This document shows positions 1-9,090 of a stretch of 64,000 nucleotides of DNA, in pieces. This DNA is from Polynucleobacter sp. MWH-UH2A (GTDB taxonomy: Bacteria; Pseudomonadota; Gammaproteobacteria; Burkholderiales; Burkholderiaceae): the NCBI RefSeq assembly GCF_018687195.1, contig NZ_CP061321.1:868001-932000 (forward strand), written 5' to 3'. Under the pieces are notes generated by a model, which saw only the letters and a program-made list of their open reading frames with translations, had not been told where the DNA came from and made no database searches. The stretch's first letter is position 1. Every line of letters begins with the position of its first letter. Both the position numbers and the translations under genes were made by a program.

Positions 1-30
1 TTAATTTTGGGCTGGTAGACAAAATATTTC

Positions 31-1980
31 CTAGCTTGTCTTAATGCGATCAGTTTCTTTTTTCAATGACTGCGCCGTACCAACTAAGGCCTGCATGGTC
101 ACGGAGATTTCTTCTGCTGCCGCTGCGGTAGACTGCCCAATGAGTTTGAGCTCTAAGACTTTGTCTTTGAGTGTTTTCATCATGGAGTTTTGTTGCTCGA
201 CAGATGTTGCGATGCTTTGAACGGTAGTGCCATTTTGACGAGACAAATCTACGATTTCATGAATGGCTGTTTTGGCTGAGCCAGCTCCATGTACGCCTTC
301 TTCAACAGTATCAGTCGCCTCACTAATTAAAGATTTAATGGAGCGGGTGGCTTCAGCCACCTCTTCGGCAAGAGCGGTAATCTTGTTAGCGATTAAGCCG
401 AACCCCGCACCTTCATTGCCAGCCCTTAGAGCCTCTAATCCGGCATTTAAAGCTAGAACGTATGTTTTTTCTGCAATGTCGCCAATAAGTTCGCTAATTT
501 GATTAATCTGCTTATTCTTTTCGGAGATTCCATTGACAGTTTCAGAGAGTACGCTCAGCGTTTCTTCGCCATTCTCAGCGGCATCGGCAGCCTTTTGTGC
601 AAGAGTGGCACCTTTTTCTGTTGAGCGAACAATTTCTGAGATTGCAGATACGGTTTGCTCGATGGCGGCGGAAATTTCCACTAAATTTACCGTCTGGTTA
701 TGGGCATGCTCAGATACATCTTTAGATGCGGCGCTTGTTTGAGTGGCTGATACAGTTACCTTTTCTGTGGATTCGATTACATTATTTAAAACGCCACTTA
801 ACTGATCGACGGCGGCATTTAGATTTTGCTTGATGGCCGCAAATTCGCCCTGGAAGTTACCTTCAATTTTGTAAGTTAAATCTCCTTTTGCAATCGTTGT
901 TGCAAAATTACTAATAGAGTCAAGCAAAGAGACAAGTGCATCAAGACTGCGGTTGACGTTTGCCTTTAGTGCCTTGAGTTCTCCTGCATAATCTCCAGTG
1001 ATCCGCCCGCGAATATCGCCGGATGCTAATTTAGCCATTACATTGGCGATCTCATTCATTGGAGCTGTGAGATTTTCCATTAGTTCATTCACGCCATTAA
1101 CAAGATTTCCAAATGCCCCTGGATGTTGCTTGGCATCAGCGCGAGCTGAGAGCGATCCTTCTTTGGCGGCATTGATCTGTTCACGCAAATCACGCTCAAC
1201 CTTTTGTAAGGTTTTGGCAATTGCGGCAGTAGATCTAATAATTTGACCAATTTCATCATGTGATCCGTCGTCAGTGATTTCAATATTCAAGTCACCTACT
1301 GCCATTTTTTCAATTGCATTGTTTGCAACTTCAAGCGGCTTGGTAATCATAAAAATGATTTTGTAGGCTAAGTAGCAACTGATTGCAATTGCAAGTACTA
1401 TCATTGCTATAAGGAATTTTTTACTCAATGAGCTTGTAACTAGATGTTCGTCGTATACCTCTTTGGCAACTCGAACCTGTAGGGCGGAGAGGTCGGATAG
1501 TTGAAATACGATTGGGTCAATTGCTTCAGCTAAGCCTCTGTCGGCGAAACGGGCAATTGCATTACCATCTCTGTCCTTGATATTTTGACGCAATGTTCTT
1601 AAGCTTGCTTCCGCAGCGCGCATTTTTTCTTTAACCATATCTGCTTTTGCAGCCTCCTCAGGCACAAGATAGGTTGATAAGTAGGTTTTCCATTCCTTCT
1701 CAATGAGGGCTTGACCTTCATCAAAGGATTTAAGCGCCTCATCATAGCCAATAGATTTAGCTACTAATTTACGCGTTGCCCCCATCATGTAGATGGAATA
1801 TCCATCACGAACGTTGAGTAGTTGACCAAGACACTCGACGCGGTCGACATATATCGTGGTGAGAGCTTTTTCGCCTTCGGTTGTGGTTTTCATGCCATCC
1901 CAGCCAATTAGGCATATAAAAAAAAGTAGTGGCGACACCAGCAAAATCAATTTGTTCTTGATGGAGAGATTTTTTATCAT
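31..1980 (-). CDS. methyl-accepting chemotaxis protein with an atypical signalling tip
   Basis: Inner-membrane chemoreceptor of 649 residues. A first membrane segment lies near residues 10-28. A four-helix-bundle-like periplasmic domain follows to about 185, then a second membrane segment near 188-210. HAMP-like segments run to about 390, and the cytoplasmic methyl-accepting coiled-coil hairpin fills the rest. The hairpin tip is recognisable from the ALNA core and the following E-x2-RAG, but it departs from the usual family tip: the QTN before the core is replaced by KTY and the AAIEAAR part reads AGLEALR. It would normally signal to CheA through CheW. Its neighbour is a multi-CheW protein on the same strand, and cheB and cheR lie further right. 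The ATG at 1978-1980 gives a good signal-anchor N-terminus. The ligand is unknown. Confidence 0.93.
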   Translation of the reverse strand: MIKNLSIKNKLILLVSPLLFFICLIGWDGMKTTTEGEKALTTIYVDRVECLGQLLNVRDGYSIYMMGATRKLVAKSIGYDEALKSFDEGQALIEKEWKTYLSTYLVPEEAAKADMVKEKMRAAEASLRTLRQNIKDRDGNAIARFADRGLAEAIDPIVFQLSDLSALQVRVAKEVYDEHLVTSSLSKKFLIAMIVLAIAISCYLAYKIIFMITKPLEVANNAIEKMAVGDLNIEITDDGSHDEIGQIIRSTAAIAKTLQKVERDLREQINAAKEGSLSARADAKQHPGAFGNLVNGVNELMENLTAPMNEIANVMAKLASGDIRGRITGDYAGELKALKANVNRSLDALVSLLDSISNFATTIAKGDLTYKIEGNFQGEFAAIKQNLNAAVDQLSGVLNNVIESTEKVTVSATQTSAASKDVSEHAHNQTVNLVEISAAIEQTVSAISEIVRSTEKGATLAQKAADAAENGEETLSVLSETVNGISEKNKQINQISELIGDIAEKTYVLALNAGLEALRAGNEGAGFGLIANKITALAEEVAEATRSIKSLISEATDTVEEGVHGAGSAKTAIHEIVDLSRQNGTTVQSIATSVEQQNSMMKTLKDKVLELKLIGQSTAAAAEEISVTMQALVGTAQSLKKETDRIKTS

Positions 1981-2016
1981 GATTGCTTTCCTGAGGGGCT
2001 TATATTGATGTATGTG

Positions 2017-3396
2017 CTAGTTAGTGCGATACCAGCCACAAAATGCATTTTTAGTAATTTTATTTAATGATGTTGGCGGAGGGTCGGACAGCGCTGAGGA
2101 GTTAAGCAGCATTTCACAGCGCCCATTTTCAACCCTAATAGCGCTAAATATTTTGGCGGCAGATTTGGGCATGATTGGAAGGGGCTCCCATGGTGCTAAT
2201 TTGCTTGGTTCATAAATATTTGGCGCCAAAAATATAAGATTTTTATTTGCAGAGTTTCGCACTGTAATCGCGCGCCGCTCATTTATATGTGACGACTCGC
2301 CAGAATTCAGTTTTGTAATTTGGCATAAGTCGAATGTTGGTAGAGCACGCTTAAAAGGCTTTTGCTTGATGCTAGCTGTCAAGGTTTTATTATCAACATG
2401 AGCAATCACTTCAGTTGGTAGTACCAAGTCAAACATTCCAAGATTAACGCCAATTCCGGCATTGTTTTGAATTGTTTTGATTTCATTAAAGCCAATCTTT
2501 TCGCGTGGATTTGAGTCAATCAACTTGAAAATGCCCTCATGAATGGGGCCATCCCCATCCTTTGTAATGTCATCAACGCTCAACAATCTAGTTGCCCCAT
2601 ATTTGGGGTGATTGATCCAAATTATTTTTTTCTGCCCATCTCTAATAATATGGAATAGGGAGATAGGAATGGATTCAATGCCCAAGATGCTCTCAACCGT
2701 TATAACGGTTGATGAGTTTGCATCAGAGTATCCAATCGACCAGAGTTCTCTCTGCTCTTGGGCGCCTTCTTGTTTTAGCCACCTGCTTAAAGAGATTCCC
2801 TTTACTAAATCATCGTTTTGAAGGGTAACAATTTGTTTAAAAGAATCAAGCTGATCAATTTTTTTGTGGTGCTCGATGAAGTCTACGCATTCAATATCAA
2901 ATGCATATAGATTCTGATTAGCTTGCAAAATGAGCGCTGACCTTGATGGCATTACTAGGGCTTGCTCATATTCGATTGCGTTAATCGATTTTTTATTGAG
3001 AAGAATAAAGTCCTCAAGTAGTGCATCAATATCACCCCCAATGCTAGGAATCTCATCGTGGCCAAGGTAGTCACTGGCATTTAATGTGACTATCGAATCA
3101 ATCAATAGGCGAATAAGACCCTTTTTGGTTTGAAGTATTACGCAGTACTTGCCGCATGATTCTTTTTCGCCCAGATGGGTGCTTAGATTGAAGACTGGTG
3201 TTGTCCCAAAATTTCCTGACATCAACCCCTCAAAAGGAGGCTTTCCAAATGGTATGCGTGCAATTAAGCCTGTTGGTTCAACTAGCACAACTGATGAGAT
3301 AGGAAATTTGCGAAGAGATTTGCCAAAAGAACAAATCATCGTAGGCTCTTTTGAGTCCTTCAAGAGTAAATTTGATGGTTTGGTGCTTTTAGTCAT
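2017..3396 (-). CDS. CheW-like coupling protein with about three tandem CheW-like segments
   Basis: Cytoplasmic protein of 459 residues without signal peptide or membrane segment. Residues about 17-140 have the CheW pattern: a hydrophobic strand, a Pro/Phe/Gly segment and a PVFNLSTHLG stretch resembling the PVIDL-x2-LG element of CheW. Two weaker segments of similar length follow (about 150-290 and 310-440), the last with a LVLPTEVIAHV strand. Total length fits three CheW-like folds. The assignment of the second and third segments is inference from spacing and weak pattern. It lies directly upstream of the chemoreceptor gene on the same strand with a 36-base gap, which supports a role in coupling receptor to kinase. 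No CheA is visible in the window. Confidence 0.6.
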   Translation of the reverse strand: MTKSTKPSNLLLKDSKEPTMICSFGKSLRKFPISSVVLVEPTGLIARIPFGKPPFEGLMSGNFGTTPVFNLSTHLGEKESCGKYCVILQTKKGLIRLLIDSIVTLNASDYLGHDEIPSIGGDIDALLEDFILLNKKSINAIEYEQALVMPSRSALILQANQNLYAFDIECVDFIEHHKKIDQLDSFKQIVTLQNDDLVKGISLSRWLKQEGAQEQRELWSIGYSDANSSTVITVESILGIESIPISLFHIIRDGQKKIIWINHPKYGATRLLSVDDITKDGDGPIHEGIFKLIDSNPREKIGFNEIKTIQNNAGIGVNLGMFDLVLPTEVIAHVDNKTLTASIKQKPFKRALPTFDLCQITKLNSGESSHINERRAITVRNSANKNLIFLAPNIYEPSKLAPWEPLPIMPKSAAKIFSAIRVENGRCEMLLNSSALSDPPPTSLNKITKNAFCGWYRTN

Positions 3397-3577
3397 AACA
3401 GGGGCTCAATTCTATCGTGCTTCATAGAGTGCGCTAAGGACTTTTCTTGCTTGTAAATAAATGCCCCATATTTATGATTTTTATCAATTAACGGGATATT
3501 TTCGGTAAAATCGCTCGAATTTATCAATATTATTCAGTCACTTATATATATCGGCATTCGCTTCGCTCACCAAATTA

Positions 3578-5275
3578 ATGAAAAACCTCTCTCTTTCTAT
3601 ACCGGACCTGCTTCGTCGGGCGATATTTCTCTTAATGATTATGGTTGGGCACGTAACCTTAGCGGCGCCCCAGATTGACTCCGGTAACGTATTTCGCGAA
3701 TTAATTGATAACAATCAAACCATTCGAAATTCGGTTGAGCCTGCCAATGTATTAGAGGTGAAAGAGGCAAGACCTAAGCGTGTGATTGTTCCGCTGGGTA
3801 CCAATGAGGACTTGCCGGTTGAGGTTACTCAAATCCAGTTGGTTGGTGATGTTCCAGAGGATGTGCCGGTTGATGAAATTAGTGCAATCCTCATGGCCCC
3901 TAAGAAAATTTCTCGCATGAGCCAGCTCAAAGAATTGGCTCAAAAAATTGAAGATTTAGTACATGCTAAGGGTTATCCCGTATTTCGGGTGATCGTCCCA
4001 GACCAGGAGATTTTCAACGGTCGTGTGCGGATGCTGGCTTACAACGGCAAGATCGATAAAGTCGTAAATATTAAGGGTAATCCCAAAAGAATTGATCCTG
4101 AGGTGCTTCAGCAATATTTTGAGGATTTGATTAAAACTGGCGGATTTAAGAGGCTCGATTTTGAGCGAACCATGCTCTTAATCAATGATTTGCCAGGTGT
4201 AAAAGCCAAGTTGGTTTTAAATCCAGGTCGTGAGCCAGGATTGATTGATGCGGATCTGGAAGTAACCGAGGGCGCGCCAGTACGTTGGAACGTAGTGGCT
4301 GATAACTATGGCTCGAGCTCAACCGGTAAGGGTCGATTGACTGCAGTATCTAAACTGGATGATCTGACGGGTGTTGGCGATCGATTAACGGTTCTGGGAA
4401 CCGTAACCACCCAAAGCTTAGTTGCGGGAATGCTCGATTACAAAAGGCCGATTGGGGTTAGCGGCTTAGTTGGTGGCCTGAACGTTTTAGCATCCAATTA
4501 TCAAACTTCAGCGAATGCTACCTCTTTGGCCAGTACTGGCCATAACCAAAGTTATGAGGCAAATCTTTCGTACCCCTTAATTTTGCAATTTGGAAAAAAT
4601 TTGTATGCGGATGCAAGTTATGCATCTCGTGACTTTTATACGGCAGTAGCTGGAACCCAGGCTCAAATAGAAAATATTGAAGTGGGAAAGGTCGGTTTAC
4701 GCGGCGCTATTACAGATAATTTCTTAAACGGTGGTTCAACCTTTGGTAATTACTACTACTACAACGGTACGGTATATCCTCACCAAGGATATGCAACCAC
4801 TAATCCTGCTGCTTATCAAAAAACCACATTTGGTCTTGTAAGGGCCCAGTCCCTGCCCTCGGGGTTTAATTTGTTATTAAGTTGGTCTGGTCAGCGCACC
4901 GACAACTTATTAGATAGCTCTGAGCAATTTGCGCTTGGTGGTGTCAATGCGGTGAGAGCATATGGCCCAACCGCTGTTTTTGCTAATAAAGCCAACTTAT
5001 TTACTGCGGAATTAGGAAAAGATCTAGCGTCTGCGGGGGATTATGGAGTCATCAAATCCTCCGTCTTCTATGATCAGGGTAACGATATCTCTGATCCGAT
5101 TTATGGGAGTGGGATGCTCCGTGGTGCAGGTGTAAGCTTATCTCTACAAAAGTGGGGATATTACGAGTTAAAAGCTATTTATGCTCATCGCATAGGTACG
5201 TTTAATGGCGGTGTTTTGCTAGATGATGGCACGCAAAGCGGTAGGGTCTGGGTAAGTTTGTCTACATTCTTCTAA
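3578..5275 (+). CDS. ShlB/FhaC/HecB-family TpsB outer-membrane transporter
   Basis: Outer-membrane partner of a two-partner secretion system, 565 residues, usual for the family. An N-terminal signal segment (about residues 10-30, ending ...LAAP) is followed by a linker and POTRA-type domains (about 80-235). The C-terminal 16-strand barrel region contains the family signature SSEQFALGGVNAVRAYGP near residues 448-465, close to the FhaC/ShlB G-G-x-x-S/A-V-R-G/A-Y element. It should recognise the TPS domain of the exoprotein encoded 19 bases downstream and move it across the outer membrane. The gene is divergent from the CheW-like gene, so the AT-rich 180-base gap between them probably holds both promoters. 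Confidence 0.93.
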   Translation: MKNLSLSIPDLLRRAIFLLMIMVGHVTLAAPQIDSGNVFRELIDNNQTIRNSVEPANVLEVKEARPKRVIVPLGTNEDLPVEVTQIQLVGDVPEDVPVDEISAILMAPKKISRMSQLKELAQKIEDLVHAKGYPVFRVIVPDQEIFNGRVRMLAYNGKIDKVVNIKGNPKRIDPEVLQQYFEDLIKTGGFKRLDFERTMLLINDLPGVKAKLVLNPGREPGLIDADLEVTEGAPVRWNVVADNYGSSSTGKGRLTAVSKLDDLTGVGDRLTVLGTVTTQSLVAGMLDYKRPIGVSGLVGGLNVLASNYQTSANATSLASTGHNQSYEANLSYPLILQFGKNLYADASYASRDFYTAVAGTQAQIENIEVGKVGLRGAITDNFLNGGSTFGNYYYYNGTVYPHQGYATTNPAAYQKTTFGLVRAQSLPSGFNLLLSWSGQRTDNLLDSSEQFALGGVNAVRAYGPTAVFANKANLFTAELGKDLASAGDYGVIKSSVFYDQGNDISDPIYGSGMLRGAGVSLSLQKWGYYELKAIYAHRIGTFNGGVLLDDGTQSGRVWVSLSTFF

Positions 5276-5294
5276 ATCAAGAATCAAAAATATT

Positions 5295-7850
5295 ATGAAA
5301 AAAGTTAAAGCTCCATTTTTTAAAGTTTCCGCTATTACGTTCTTGATGGCAACTTCAGGCATGGTAATGTCTGCTCCGCCGTCATCTACGACTTTGCCGA
5401 CATACTCAGCAACGGGAACAAACGTTACTTCGATTGCCACCTCTGGCAACACGATGACTGTAACAACCAATGCAGCAAAAGCTATTCAAACATGGAATAC
5501 CTTTTCCATTGGTTCAGCGGCAACTCTAAATGTGGTTCAGCCTAATTCTTCTTCTATTTTGCTTAATAACGTTGTTAGTGGTGCACCCCTTAGTCAAGTC
5601 TACGGAACTATTACCTCTAACGGTGGCGTTTGGTTAGTTAATCCGCAGGGTATTTATTTTGGGGCTGGATCAACTGTATCTACAGCTGGATCGGTTTTCT
5701 CAACTTTGGGAATTACCGACTCGAGCTTTAACAGTACAAACTACACCTTCACAAATGGTGGAAGTGCTGGATCAATCAACTTAAATGGATCGATTACAAC
5801 AAGCAGTGGTTCTTTGGCTGTTATTGCCCCAAATGTTTCTCAGGCGGCTGGTGGATCAATTAATGCTGCAAAAGAAGTGCATTTGCTTGCAACAGATAAC
5901 GCTCAATTAGCAATTGATAGCTCGGGTTTAATAACAACCAACTTAAGCCAGTCTGCTGTCCAGGCCATTTTGGATACAAGAGGCTCAATTACAACCACCA
6001 ACGGCCATATTGAATTAACTTCAATGGGGCAAGGGCTGGCAAGTACAGCACTAGTTACTGCTGGTGGAAACATTAGGGCTGGTGGTAGCGGTAATGTTTA
6101 TATCAACGCCCCATATGGTGCTTACAAATTAAATGGAGATATTTCTGCTGGCGGCGGAAATGTCATCGTTACTGCTAAATACCTTACTGAAGATGATTCA
6201 GAAATTGAAGCAAGGCAAGCGGCACAAGCTGCTGGTTCTCAAGGGGCAAATCCTCAAGGAAATTCTTCTGGCTCGGGAATGATTGAAGACAACTCTTCTA
6301 ATCAGAAAAAAGTTGGTGACGCCAAATCTGTAAAAGTTAAAAAAGTAGAAGCTGGTAAGAGCCAGGCAGGCGGTCAAGGCGGTCAGGGCGGTAACCAAGG
6401 CGGTGGCCAGGGTGGAGCTCAAGGCGGTCAAGGTGGCCAGGGTGGCCAAGGCGGTCAAGGTGGCCAGGGCGGTAACCAAGGCGGTGGCCAAGGTGGAGCT
6501 CAAGGCGGTCAAGGTGGTCAGGGCGGTAACCAAGGCGGTGGCCAAGGCGGTCAAGGTGGTAACCAAGGCGGTGGTCAAGGCGGTCAGGGCGGCCAAGGCG
6601 GTGGCCAAGGCGGTCAAGGTGGCCAGGGCGGTAACCAAGGCGGTGGCCAAGGCGGTCAAGGTGGCCAGGGCGGTAACCAAGGCGGTGGCCAAGGTGGAGC
6701 TCAAGGCGGTCAAGGTGGCCAGGGTGGAGCTCAAGGCGGTCAAGGTGGCCAGGGCGGAGCTCAAGGTGGCCAGGGTGGTCAAGGTGGCCAGGGTGGTCAA
6801 GGTGGCCAAGGTGGTAACCAAGGCGGTGGCCAAGGCGGAGCTCAAGGCGGTCAAGGTGGCCAGGGCGGTAACCAAGGCGGTGGCCAGGGTGGAGCTCAAG
6901 GCGGTCAGGGCGGCCAAGGCGGTGGCCAAGGCGGTCAAGGTGGCCAAGGTGGTAACCAAGGTGGTAACCAAGGCGGTGGCCAAGGCGGAGCTCAAGGCGG
7001 TCAAGGTGGCCAGGGCGGTAACCAAGGCGGTGGCCAGGGCGGTAACCAAGGCGGTGGCCAAGGCGGTCAAGGTGGCCAGGGCGGTAACCAAGGCGGTGGC
7101 CAAGGTGGTAACCAAGGTGGTGGTCAAGGCGGTCAGGGCGGCCAAGGCGGTAACCAAGGCGGTGGCCAAGGTGGCCAGGGTGGTCAAGGTGGCCAAGGTG
7201 GTAACCAAGGCGGTGGCCAAGGCGGTGGCCAAGGCGGTCAAGGTGGCCAGGGCGGTAACCAAGGCGGTGGTCAAGGTGGTGGAAATACACCTCCGGCAGG
7301 CGGCAATAACAACCCACCAGCTGGCGGAAACAATACCCCTGCACCAGGTGGAAATAGCCCAACAACTACGCCACCCTCTGGCGGTAATAATGCTGAACCT
7401 CAGCAGGCTAATCAGGCTCAATCAAATGCTGCTCGTTTAAATCAACAGCCTGGTTTAAATATTCCAACCAGGGATCAGGTTCCAGTGGTCAATTCGCAAG
7501 TTGTTATTCTCAAACCAGGTCAAGCTCCCGTTATTGAGAAGGGGTACGCTATCAAGCCTCAGGCTAATAACGTTGACGTTAAGTCATTGAGAACTGTTGA
7601 TCCTGTTTACAGGGCACCTGGTGCAGAAACTGGCTCAACCAACTTTGCTGTAACTGTAAGAGGTGCGAATTTGCCATTTACAGCTACAACTACCGAACAA
7701 GGTATGCAAATTAAGCCTTTGAATGCTGCGGCTGCAAGGTATGTTGAAGGAAATCAGGCTACTGTTGTTCGTAATGCTGTTGGACAAGCGGTTAATGATT
7801 TAGGGGCGAAACCAGAAAACTTTAAGACGATTTATATTAACTTTAATTAA
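5295..7850 (+). CDS. TpsA two-partner-secretion exoprotein with a giant Gly/Gln-rich repeat
   Basis: Secreted protein of 851 residues. A signal peptide (about 1-26, ending MSAPP) is followed by a haemagglutination-activity/TPS domain (about 30-290) with the family NPQGI element (like NPNGI) and the N-x-V-x-SG-x3-S-x-V-x-G pattern before it. A short charged linker leads to residues 359-663, made only of Gly, Gln, Asn and Ala in GGQ, GGN and GGA units. A Pro/Asn-rich spacer and a C-terminal domain of about 150 residues of unknown type follow. Most TpsA proteins carry a long beta-helix after the TPS domain; here the repeat seems to replace it. It sits just downstream of its TpsB transporter. A surface adhesin or matrix role is likely, but that is inference. 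Confidence 0.9.
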   Translation: MKKVKAPFFKVSAITFLMATSGMVMSAPPSSTTLPTYSATGTNVTSIATSGNTMTVTTNAAKAIQTWNTFSIGSAATLNVVQPNSSSILLNNVVSGAPLSQVYGTITSNGGVWLVNPQGIYFGAGSTVSTAGSVFSTLGITDSSFNSTNYTFTNGGSAGSINLNGSITTSSGSLAVIAPNVSQAAGGSINAAKEVHLLATDNAQLAIDSSGLITTNLSQSAVQAILDTRGSITTTNGHIELTSMGQGLASTALVTAGGNIRAGGSGNVYINAPYGAYKLNGDISAGGGNVIVTAKYLTEDDSEIEARQAAQAAGSQGANPQGNSSGSGMIEDNSSNQKKVGDAKSVKVKKVEAGKSQAGGQGGQGGNQGGGQGGAQGGQGGQGGQGGQGGQGGNQGGGQGGAQGGQGGQGGNQGGGQGGQGGNQGGGQGGQGGQGGGQGGQGGQGGNQGGGQGGQGGQGGNQGGGQGGAQGGQGGQGGAQGGQGGQGGAQGGQGGQGGQGGQGGQGGNQGGGQGGAQGGQGGQGGNQGGGQGGAQGGQGGQGGGQGGQGGQGGNQGGNQGGGQGGAQGGQGGQGGNQGGGQGGNQGGGQGGQGGQGGNQGGGQGGNQGGGQGGQGGQGGNQGGGQGGQGGQGGQGGNQGGGQGGGQGGQGGQGGNQGGGQGGGNTPPAGGNNNPPAGGNNTPAPGGNSPTTTPPSGGNNAEPQQANQAQSNAARLNQQPGLNIPTRDQVPVVNSQVVILKPGQAPVIEKGYAIKPQANNVDVKSLRTVDPVYRAPGAETGSTNFAVTVRGANLPFTATTTEQGMQIKPLNAAAARYVEGNQATVVRNAVGQAVNDLGAKPENFKTIYINFN
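6369..7283 (+). repeat. in-frame 9-base GGQ/GGN/GGA coding repeat
   Basis: About 915 bases built from nine-base units of the type GGCGGTCAA with synonymous alternation (GGC/GGT, CAA/CAG, GGT/GGC) and interspersed AAC and GCT codons. Units combine into longer blocks such as Gly-Gly-Gln, Gly-Gly-Asn-Gln and Gly-Gly-Ala-Gln. All units are multiples of three, so gain or loss of units by slippage would change protein length without breaking the frame. The compositional bias also leaves long stop-free runs in other frames. Confidence 0.95.
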
Positions 7851-7876
7851 TCGAAAAATAGATTTTTTGGTTAACT

Positions 7877-7914
7877 AGGCTTGCTATTCCTTTGGGTTTG
7901 GTAAGCCTTTTTAT
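7877..7914 (+). terminator. Rho-independent terminator after the TpsA gene
   Basis: AGGCTTGC at 7877-7884 can pair with GTAAGCCT at 7901-7908 (one G-U pair), followed by a run of five T. It lies 27 bases after the TpsA stop and before cheB. Confidence 0.6.
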
Positions 7915-7973
7915 TAATTAAACTTTCGCAATTTGCTAAATTAGATTTTAGTGAATGTTCAAGGACTTACATT

Positions 7974-9080
7974 TTGATTGCAAATAAGATACGCGTTCTT
8001 ATTGTTGATGATTCTGCAGTCATTAGAAAAATTATCACCAAGAGTCTTAAGAGTTCCGATCAAATTGAAGTTGTTGGTTATGCGGTTGATGGCGAGGAGG
8101 CAGCTAACTCGGTCGATTTGTTAGTGCCTGATGTTGTCATTCTTGATACGGAAATGCCAAAAATAAATGGCATCCAAGCATTAAAAAAGATTCGTGAAAA
8201 TCATCCAGATTTACCAATCATCGTGTTTGGTTCTCATGCGCACAGTGATAGTGAGGCTGCAGTTGAGGCTTACTCGGTAGGCGCAAGTGATTGTGTTGCC
8301 AAGCCAGACCATGCAAATATAAGCATTTCTGAGCTTAGTCGGGTTATTGAGGGTGAGTTGATTTCAAAAATCATCAAGCATGCAGGACAAAGAGTATTTC
8401 GAAAACAGTTAAATCTCAGAAAAGCCTCATCTAATACACAACTAGACGTGGCTTTAAACAGTGAGAATCAAAATGAGAGAACTTACCTTGAGCATTTGAG
8501 TGGGGTACGAGCAATTTGTATAGGCTCTTCAACGGGTGGCCCTATGGCTTTAATAGAATTACTAAAGCAAGTAAGACCCACGCTTAATATTCCAATTTTT
8601 ATCGTGCAACATATGCCGGAAGGGTTTACTACTTCATTGGCGACCAGATTAGACGCTATTAGTAACGCAGAAGTCAAAGAAGCTGAGCATGGAGAAATAG
8701 CAATTCCAGGCAAGATATATATTGCCCGTGGCGGGCTGCATATGACGTTAATAAAAGTGGGGGAAGACGTTGCAATTCACTTAAATAGTAAGGCTCCCGA
8801 AAATAATTGTCGCCCTTCGGTGGATGTACTTTTTCGTTCTGCATCTCAAGTTTATGGCTCAGCAGTTTTAGCGATTATCTTGACGGGGATGGGTTCAGAT
8901 GGCTTGCATGGGTGTCATGTAATCGCTGAGAAAAAAGGTTTAATTTTTGTTCAAGACGAGCAAAGTAGTGTGGTGTGGGGGATGCCTGGTTCGGTTTCCA
9001 ATGCTGGTCTAGCCTCAAAAGTAATGAGCATTAACGGAATTGCCGAGCAAATCAATTTATGCAAACTAGATCTAGCGTAA
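7974..9080 (+). CDS. cheB: chemotaxis protein-glutamate methylesterase CheB
   Basis: Cytoplasmic chemoreceptor methylesterase/deamidase, 368 residues, normal length. The receiver domain (about 5-125) has the acidic pair D12-D13, phospho-acceptor D58 in LDTEMP and a lysine in the AKP loop. After a linker, the C-terminal esterase domain (about 185-360) shows GSSTGGP (nucleophile Ser), QHMP (His) and TGMGSDG (Asp). The start is TTG at 7974 with AAGGAC seven bases upstream. The stop is 10 bases before cheR, so the two probably form one transcript. It should oppose CheR in adaptation of the receptor encoded at the window start. Confidence 0.95.
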   Translation: MIANKIRVLIVDDSAVIRKIITKSLKSSDQIEVVGYAVDGEEAANSVDLLVPDVVILDTEMPKINGIQALKKIRENHPDLPIIVFGSHAHSDSEAAVEAYSVGASDCVAKPDHANISISELSRVIEGELISKIIKHAGQRVFRKQLNLRKASSNTQLDVALNSENQNERTYLEHLSGVRAICIGSSTGGPMALIELLKQVRPTLNIPIFIVQHMPEGFTTSLATRLDAISNAEVKEAEHGEIAIPGKIYIARGGLHMTLIKVGEDVAIHLNSKAPENNCRPSVDVLFRSASQVYGSAVLAIILTGMGSDGLHGCHVIAEKKGLIFVQDEQSSVVWGMPGSVSNAGLASKVMSINGIAEQINLCKLDLA

Positions 9081-9090
9081 GGTATCTAGG

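Noticed and set aside
6198..7440. Long open frames on both strands over the Gly/Gln repeat (345, 342 and 407 codons)
   Set aside because: They arise because the 9-base repeat contains no stop in several frames. Their products are low-complexity shadows and the TpsA frame has signal peptide, TPS domain and C-terminal domain.
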